Shown one piece after another: positions 59,565 to 64,000 of a stretch of 64,000 nucleotides of DNA. A program made the position numbers and the translations under genes. Under the pieces are notes generated by a model. It was given only the letters and a program-made list of their open reading frames with translations. It was not told the DNA's origin and did not search any database. Origin of the DNA: Saccharopolyspora flava (GTDB lineage Bacteria; Actinomycetota; Actinomycetes; Mycobacteriales; Pseudonocardiaceae). Every line of letters starts with the position of its first letter. The stretch's first letter is position 1. Where the stretch lies: NCBI RefSeq assembly GCF_900116135.1, contig NZ_FOZX01000002.1, forward strand, positions 124,001 to 188,000. The letters are read 5' to 3'.

Positions 59565-59995
59565 GCATGGCCTCCCGCGTACCCCACCGGACGCGCGGAG
59601 GTGTCCTGCGCGGGTTCCCGGACCTCCTTGCGCTGACGCGCCTTCGGCGTCCACGCGAGGCCGAGCGCCGCGCCCACCACTCCGAGCAGCGTCCCGATGA
59701 GGAACGACCCGAGGTTGGCGGTCACGATCGCGGCCACCGACAGCAGCAGCGCCACGATCCCGGCCGGGATCCGGAACTCCTGGCGGGTCCAGAACGACAG
59801 CCCGCAGCACACCAGCAGCACACCGATGACCATCGCGGACACGCCGGTGAGCGTGTTCAGCGAGACGACGATGTCGCCGAACTTCAGCGAGGCGTAGGGC
59901 GGGAACAGGATCAACAGCCCCGAGGCGAGCGTGCAGAGCCCGGCCCAGAACGGGCGGGAACGCCGCCACTGGCGGAAATTCGTCTTCGCAGCCAT
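59561..59995 (-). CDS. DUF6114-family membrane protein
   Basis: 144 aa with four membrane helices. FRQWRRSRPFWAGLCTLASGLLILFPPYASL is the family start; the C-terminus is charged and cytoplasmic. DUF6114 genes usually sit next to DUF6230 genes in Streptomyces and relatives, as here. ATG 59995. Unknown function; could form a membrane complex with the two exported partners. Confidence 0.8.
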   Translation of the reverse strand: MAAKTNFRQWRRSRPFWAGLCTLASGLLILFPPYASLKFGDIVVSLNTLTGVSAMVIGVLLVCCGLSFWTRQEFRIPAGIVALLLSVAAIVTANLGSFLIGTLLGVVGAALGLAWTPKARQRKEVREPAQDTSARPVGYAGGHA

Positions 59996-60010
59996 GTCTT
60001 CACCCACCTA

Positions 60011-60622
60011 TCAGAAGCACTCGTGACGGCCTGCGCTGGCCGTGATGTGCACCTGGTTGAGCTTCAGCGTGGACGCCGTGGTCGACCAGGCGGTTTGGCG
60101 GAGCCCGGTGATCTGGGTGCTGTCGGCCTGGATGCCGAACGTGCCCGCTCCCCCGGTCGCCCCGCTGGGTCCCTTGTCCATCGTTCCGGCGTCGCGGCCG
60201 ATCTCGACGTTGTTGAGAGTGAGGTCGCCGGTGACCTCCTCGATGCCGAGCACGAGGTTGTTCGCGCTCATCCCGCCGGGCGCGGCGATCTTGACGGTGA
60301 TGTCGCCGATGCCCGGCAGCTCCGGCACCACGATGGATTGGCAGAAGTTGGAGAGCTCGGCCTTGCGGAACCCGTTGACCAGCACCGGGTGCGCTTGGTC
60401 GGCGCTGCGGTCGACCGACCCGTACTGCACGACGCCTTGCGCGTCGAGCTTGTCCGCGGAGGCCTTGTAACTCGTCCCGGCCACGGCGAACGACGCCGCG
60501 ATCGCACCCTGCGACAGGCCGGTGAACATGAGCACGACCCCGAAGATCCCGGCCACCAGAACCAGCCCGAACACGCGCCACCGAGTCCGGCCACCCGTCG
60601 TCTCGTCCACATTGACTCCCAT
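60011..60622 (-). CDS. DUF6230-family exported protein
   Basis: 203 aa from ATG 60622. The start is uncertain: GTG 60625 and 60610 are in frame, the latter with GGGAG upstream. RTRWRVFGLVLVAGIFGVVLMFTGLSQGAIAASFAVAG is an uncleaved anchor or signal, followed by a beta-rich extracellular domain (VNGFRKAELSNFCQSIVV, TVKIAAPGGMSANNLVLG). It heads the operon with DUF6114 (15-bp gap) and the secreted partner. Confidence 0.8.
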   Translation of the reverse strand: MGVNVDETTGGRTRWRVFGLVLVAGIFGVVLMFTGLSQGAIAASFAVAGTSYKASADKLDAQGVVQYGSVDRSADQAHPVLVNGFRKAELSNFCQSIVVPELPGIGDITVKIAAPGGMSANNLVLGIEEVTGDLTLNNVEIGRDAGTMDKGPSGATGGAGTFGIQADSTQITGLRQTAWSTTASTLKLNQVHITASAGRHECF

Positions 60623-60625
60623 CAC

Positions 60626-60988
60626 GCGGAGTGGTCGTTGTGCCCTGGAGCACTACTCCGAATGGGCGTCAACGTAGGCCACATGTCACAGAGATCGCCG
60701 TGACAGCAGTCACAAAACGCAAAAGAATAGGAGCCCATCGCTCCGCTTCCACCACACCAACCCCACGAACACCACAAGCCACTCGCGCACAGCCCCCGCG
60801 ACACCCAGCGCCAAGACACGCGAACCACGGAGAGCTGGTCCATGAGCAGGCTGGGAACGCCACCCCACCCGAGGAGCCGACGAGACGCAACAACCGCACC
60901 GTGGGGGCCTGCGGGGGCTCGGCCCCCGCAATCGAATCCGGAACGAGAAGCGGCGAGCGCTCTCCGCGAGCACTCGCCGCCCATCGAG
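60626..60988. other. 363-bp interval between DUF6230 gene and tmRNA; no protein gene seen
   Basis: Holds the promoter side of the DUF6230 operon and the 3' flank of ssrA. The only clear structure is the GC hairpin at 60911-60929. Confidence 0.4.
60911..60929 (-). terminator. GC-rich hairpin downstream of tmRNA
   Basis: GCGGGGGC-TCG-GCCCCCGC, perfect 8-bp arms, 60 bp beyond the tmRNA 3' end on the minus strand. A possible transcript end without T-run. Confidence 0.45.
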
Positions 60989-61355
60989 TGGAGGTGCCGG
61001 GAATCGAACCCGGGTCCTCCGTCGCTTCACCAAGGCTTCTCCGTGCGCAGTCCGCTATGCCTCTACTCGGCTCCACCGGTCACGCGAACAAGCCGGTGTG
61101 ACGAGCCCAGTCGCTGTTGGGTGTCCTGCGAGGTCCCGCGACCGAACCTCGCAGTGGAGCCTCCTAGCTGATGCCGGATTCCGGGACGGAGGCGTTCCCG
61201 GTCCGACAGAGTCGCTCCTCGCTCAGGCGGCGAGGGCGAACTCGCGCTGACTCTTGTCGGCGCTTATTTGTTTGCGGCGACGCTCACAGTGGTCTCCCGC
61301 CTGCACTGGCACGCTTCCCAAGGATCAACGTACGGAGTCGAAACCGTTCACCCCC
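60989..61355 (-). ncRNA. ssrA: tmRNA (transfer-messenger RNA)
   Basis: 367 nt. The 5' end GGGGGTGAACGGTTTCGACT pairs through GGGGGTG with CACCTCC at the 3' end; the T arm reads GGGTTCGATTCCCGG. CCA is not encoded (the genome has CTC after the discriminator A). The tag reads AAATAAGC, then GCC resume codon, giving ADKSQREFALAA and TGA, close to the mycobacterial tag ADSHQRDYALAA. It rescues stalled ribosomes with SmpB, whose gene lies about 1 kb upstream. Confidence 0.95.
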
Positions 61356-61439
61356 ATGTCTGTACTTCCACTCATCCGGCTTTCGAACCGGTGTCCACAA
61401 GGATAACGCGTCGGGTCCCGACGATCATTCCCATATCCC

Positions 61440-62342
61440 TCAACCGCCCACACCCAGCAGTTTCGCCGGTGTGTCGTGCAGCACCGCGCGCAGGAACTGC
61501 TTGCCGAGGCGCTGGTCGAAGGCCGCCCAGCCGGCGATGGCGGAGAGCTGGTCGGCGTAGGAGTACGGGATGTTCGGGTAGTCGGTGCCGAGCACGATCC
61601 GGTCCTGGTGCGCGGCGATGCGGGCGGCCCAGTCCTTGGGCAGCGGCGCGAACTTCTCGCTGAACGCGACGCCGACCATCGTGGTGTCCAGGTGGACCCG
61701 CGGGTACCGCTCCACGAGTCCCAACGCCGCGAGGTAGTCCGGCATTCCGGCGTGGGCGAGCACCGCGGTCAGGTCACGGTGCCTGCGCAGCACGCCCTCG
61801 AACACGTCCAGCCCGGTGTAAGAGCCGGGGATGGGCCCGTGCCCGCAGTGCACGACGACCGGCACGCCGGTCTCAGCGAGCAGGCCCCACGCGCGGTCCA
61901 GCAGCGGGTCGCGCGGGTCGAAACCGCCCACCTGGACGTGCATCTTGACGCACCGGGCGCCTTCGTCGAGGGCGCGGGCGAGGTAGTCGCCGACCCCGGG
62001 TTCGGGGTAGATCGTCGCGGTCGGCACCGCGTCCGGGGTGCGTTCGGCGAAGTCGCGCACCCAGTCGTTGAGCCACTCGGCCATCGCCGGTTTGTGCGCG
62101 TAGACCAGCGGGGCGTAGGCGCGCAGGCCCATCTCGCGCAGCAGCCGGACCCGGGTGGGCTCGTCGTGGCGGTAGTAGATGTCCCACCGCATCCCGTAGT
62201 GCTCGGAGGCGTTGTCGAAGTACGCCCACACCTTGTCCAGCACGTTCGGCGGCAGGAAGTGGGTGTGGATGTCGACCAGCCCCGGCAGGCCGAGCTCGTC
62301 GAGCCAGGTGGGGATTCGGTTGTCGTCACGCGGTGCCGTCAA
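61440..62342 (-). CDS. Amidohydrolase_2-family metal-dependent hydrolase
   Basis: 300 aa. VDIHTHFLPP carries the N-terminal HxH metal motif; KMHVQVGG, VVVHCGH and GTDYPN give the later ligands. The fold is a TIM-barrel like aminocarboxymuconate-semialdehyde decarboxylase and related decarboxylases/hydrolases. The start is TTG 62342, 1 bp from the smpB stop; no other start in frame fits. It separates smpB from ssrA and probably shares the smpB transcript. Substrate unknown. Confidence 0.83.
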   Translation of the reverse strand: MTAPRDDNRIPTWLDELGLPGLVDIHTHFLPPNVLDKVWAYFDNASEHYGMRWDIYYRHDEPTRVRLLREMGLRAYAPLVYAHKPAMAEWLNDWVRDFAERTPDAVPTATIYPEPGVGDYLARALDEGARCVKMHVQVGGFDPRDPLLDRAWGLLAETGVPVVVHCGHGPIPGSYTGLDVFEGVLRRHRDLTAVLAHAGMPDYLAALGLVERYPRVHLDTTMVGVAFSEKFAPLPKDWAARIAAHQDRIVLGTDYPNIPYSYADQLSAIAGWAAFDQRLGKQFLRAVLHDTPAKLLGVGG

Positions 62343-62343
62343 G

Positions 62344-62820
62344 TCAGCGCCGGCCCTTTCGCGCGCGCCCGATGGCGCGCTGGATCTCGCGTTCCACGTC
62401 GCGCTTGGCGATGTCCTGGCGCTTGTCGTGCGCCTTCTTGCCTCGCGCGAGGGCGAGCTCGACCTTGGCCTTGCCGTCGCTGAAGTACAGCGACATGGGC
62501 ACCAGGCTCAGCCCGCTCTCCTTGATCTTGCCGACGAGCCGCTCGATCTCGTGCCGGTGCAGCAGCAGCTTGCGGGACCGACGCGGCTCGTGGTTGGTCC
62601 AGGTCCCCTCGGTGTACTCGGGGATGTGGACGTTGCGCAGCCAGACCTCGCCGTCGTCGACGGTGGCGAAACCGTCGACGAGCTGCGCCTTGCCCTGGCG
62701 CAGGCTCTTGACCTCGGTGCCGGTCAGCGCGATGCCCGCCTCGTAGGTGTCGAGCACCGACCAGTCATGCCGCGCCTTGCGGTTCTGCGAGATGACCTTG
62801 CGGCCGCGTTCCTTCACCAT
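62344..62820 (-). CDS. smpB: SsrA-binding protein SmpB
   Basis: 158 aa. [32 protein letters not shown] is the SmpB signature; the C-terminal basic tail [18 protein letters not shown] enters the decoding centre. Full family length. ATG 62820. It follows ftsX as in most actinobacteria. Confidence 0.95.
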   Translation of the reverse strand: MVKERGRKVISQNRKARHDWSVLDTYEAGIALTGTEVKSLRQGKAQLVDGFATVDDGEVWLRNVHIPEYTEGTWTNHEPRRSRKLLLHRHEIERLVGKIKESGLSLVPMSLYFSDGKAKVELALARGKKAHDKRQDIAKRDVEREIQRAIGRARKGRR

Positions 62821-62861
62821 GCGAACAACTCTAGTCCTCGTGTCACCCGTTTAAACGGAAC

Positions 62862-62890
62862 TCGGCGGCTCCCAACCGGGGAGCCGCCGA
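62862..62890 (-). terminator. Terminator-like hairpin after ftsX
   Basis: TCGGCGGCTCCC, 4-nt loop, GGGGAGCCGCCGA. It begins 9 bp after the ftsX stop and lies 41 bp before smpB, so it may separate the two transcripts. Confidence 0.65.
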
Positions 62891-62898
62891 GCACCAGG

Positions 62899-63801
62899 TT
62901 ACAGCCGCACGTACAACCGCAGTGTGACGTAGCCGGTCACCGCCGAGATCGCGGCCGCGACCAGCAGCAGGATCGGCGAGATGAGCGCGATGTCGCCCCA
63001 TTCGACCGCTGGGATGATGCCGGTGCCCAGCACCGGGCCCATGACCCTGTCGATGAACGCCGCCTTCGCGATCAGCAGGCCCGCGATCGCCAGGATCGCA
63101 CCGATGAGACCGGAGACCATCGCTTCCAGGAGGAACGGCAGCTGGGTGTACCAGCGGGTCGCGCCGACCAGGCGCATGATGCCGGTCTCGGTGCGGCGGG
63201 TGAACGCCGAGAGCTGAATGGTGTTGGAGATCAGCAGCAGTGCCGCCAGCGCCTGCACCAGCGCGATCGAGAAGGTCGCGTTGCGGACGCCGTTGAGGAT
63301 GTCGAAGAGCCGGTCCAGGTACTCGGCCTGGTCGACGACGCTGTCCACGCCCGGCTTGCTGGCGAACTCGGCCTGGATCTGCGGGAACCGCTCCTGGTCG
63401 GAGAGCTTCACGCGCAGCGACGCCGGCATCGCCTCGGCGCGGGCGACGTCCTTGAGCTCGGGCTGCGACTCGAAGACCTTGTTGAAGCTGGCGAACGCCT
63501 GCTCGCGGTTCTCGTACTTGACCGACTCGACGCCCTCGGCCTTGCTCAGCGCCGACTTGATCGAGGCGCAGGGCTGCTGGCTGCAGTCGGTGTCATTGGC
63601 GCTGACGTCGTCGGTCATGAACACCACGACCTCGACGCGGTCCTGGTAGGTGTCCTGCATCTTGTCGATGAGCCGGACGACGAGCAGACCGCCACCGAGC
63701 AGACCCACCGAGATGGCGGTCGTCAGGATCATCGCGATGGTCATCGTCACGTTGCGCCGAAGGCCGTTGACGACCTCGCTGAATACGAAGCTCGCACGCA
63801 T
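62899..63801 (-). CDS. ftsX: Cell division protein FtsX
   Basis: 300 aa. Four membrane helices: one near residue 20-42, then a large extracellular loop (about 45-170, with Cys pair DCSQQPCASIKSAL), then three C-terminal helices. SFVFSEVVNGLRRNVTMTIA is the actinobacterial FtsX start. With FtsE it forms an ABC-like complex that activates peptidoglycan hydrolases (RipC in mycobacteria). ATG 63801. Confidence 0.93.
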   Translation of the reverse strand: MRASFVFSEVVNGLRRNVTMTIAMILTTAISVGLLGGGLLVVRLIDKMQDTYQDRVEVVVFMTDDVSANDTDCSQQPCASIKSALSKAEGVESVKYENREQAFASFNKVFESQPELKDVARAEAMPASLRVKLSDQERFPQIQAEFASKPGVDSVVDQAEYLDRLFDILNGVRNATFSIALVQALAALLLISNTIQLSAFTRRTETGIMRLVGATRWYTQLPFLLEAMVSGLIGAILAIAGLLIAKAAFIDRVMGPVLGTGIIPAVEWGDIALISPILLLVAAAISAVTGYVTLRLYVRL

Positions 63802-63872
63802 CTTGGGTCAGCTTTCCTGCCGTTCGGGGGTGTGTGTCCTCGGGTGCACGGGCCGGGCGATCGCGCCGCGGA

Positions 63873-64000
63873 TCAGCGACCGACGCCGTACACGCCACGG
63901 GCGTCGTCGCGGATGACCCGGCCGTAGCTGAGCTCCACGACGCGACGGCGCATCGAGTCGACGATGCCGTGGTCGTGCGTGGCCATCACGACGGTGGTGC
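63873..64000 (-). CDS. ftsE: Cell division ATP-binding protein FtsE, C-terminal end
   Basis: The last 42 codons are visible: [19 protein letters not shown], including the H-loop histidine of ABC ATPases, then [22 protein letters not shown] and TGA. The 5' part lies beyond the window. It precedes ftsX by 71 bp in the usual ftsEX order. Confidence 0.92.
   Translation of the reverse strand, partial: TTVVMATHDHGIVDSMRRRVVELSYGRVIRDDARGVYGVGR

Noticed and set aside
61171-61663. Open frames across the tmRNA and amidohydrolase end
   Set aside because: They overlap the tmRNA structure and the antisense of the hydrolase; no protein family features.

Overview
This is a chromosomal segment of a high-GC actinomycete. 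Strong third-position GC, many GTG/TTG starts, 4-bp GTGA/ATGA gene overlaps, SARP, MmyB, GlxA, DUF6114 and DUF6230 families, an IdeR/DmdR1-type iron box and a mycobacterial-style tmRNA all point to the Pseudonocardiales. A Saccharopolyspora-like genus is my best guess; the sequence alone cannot confirm it.

Layout. 1-3010: a partial FAD-linked oxidase, an FGGY kinase and a convergent GlpP-type glycerol-3-phosphate antiterminator, with a strong hairpin just before the kinase. 3211-7598: an ion-channel-like membrane protein, a quinone oxidoreductase broken by an in-frame stop, a PIG-L deacetylase, and an AAA/DUF234 ATPase behind a cluster of TGTAGAT/ATCTACA repeats. 7662-22410: small metabolic and regulatory modules, mostly divergent regulator/target pairs (MmyB-like with NmrA+SnoaL, GlxA with DJ-1 operon, TetR with SDR, HxlR with MFS), plus a secreted lipase, a VanX-like lipoprotein, two NUDIX proteins and a small exported repeat protein. 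22614-30524: tRNA-Ala(GGC), type II NADH dehydrogenase, MFS pump, GNAT, DUF885 hydrolase and a NERD-like/UvrD-like ATPase.

30577-41704 is the most unusual part: three tandem stand-alone condensation-domain proteins divergent from two WS/DGAT-like HxxxDG acyltransferases, followed by a methyltransferase and an AfsR/SARP regulator. No NRPS or PKS module is present, so this looks like a compact acyl-transfer biosynthetic locus of unknown product.

41854-49969: YkvA-like protein, ChrB-like protein, GAF-LytTR regulator, CaCA antiporter, a secreted protein, and a cell-surface glycosylation group (methyltransferase, DUF2142, GT2, GtrA). 50111-54889: fused alpha-beta glycyl-tRNA synthetase, GNAT and a DUF559 nuclease-like gene. 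55004-58820: an iron-boxed siderophore uptake operon with a fused FecCD permease. 58821-60622: a DUF6230/DUF6114/secreted-protein operon. 60989-64000: ssrA tmRNA, an amidohydrolase, smpB, ftsX and the end of ftsE, a conserved housekeeping block.

Across the window lie at least six copies of an intergenic 70-80 bp palindromic repeat (GACAGTTTT...AAAACTGTC) and two or three copies of a second one (GTCGAAAAC...GTTTTCGAC). A related 24-bp unit appears inside the reading frame of one condensation-domain gene.
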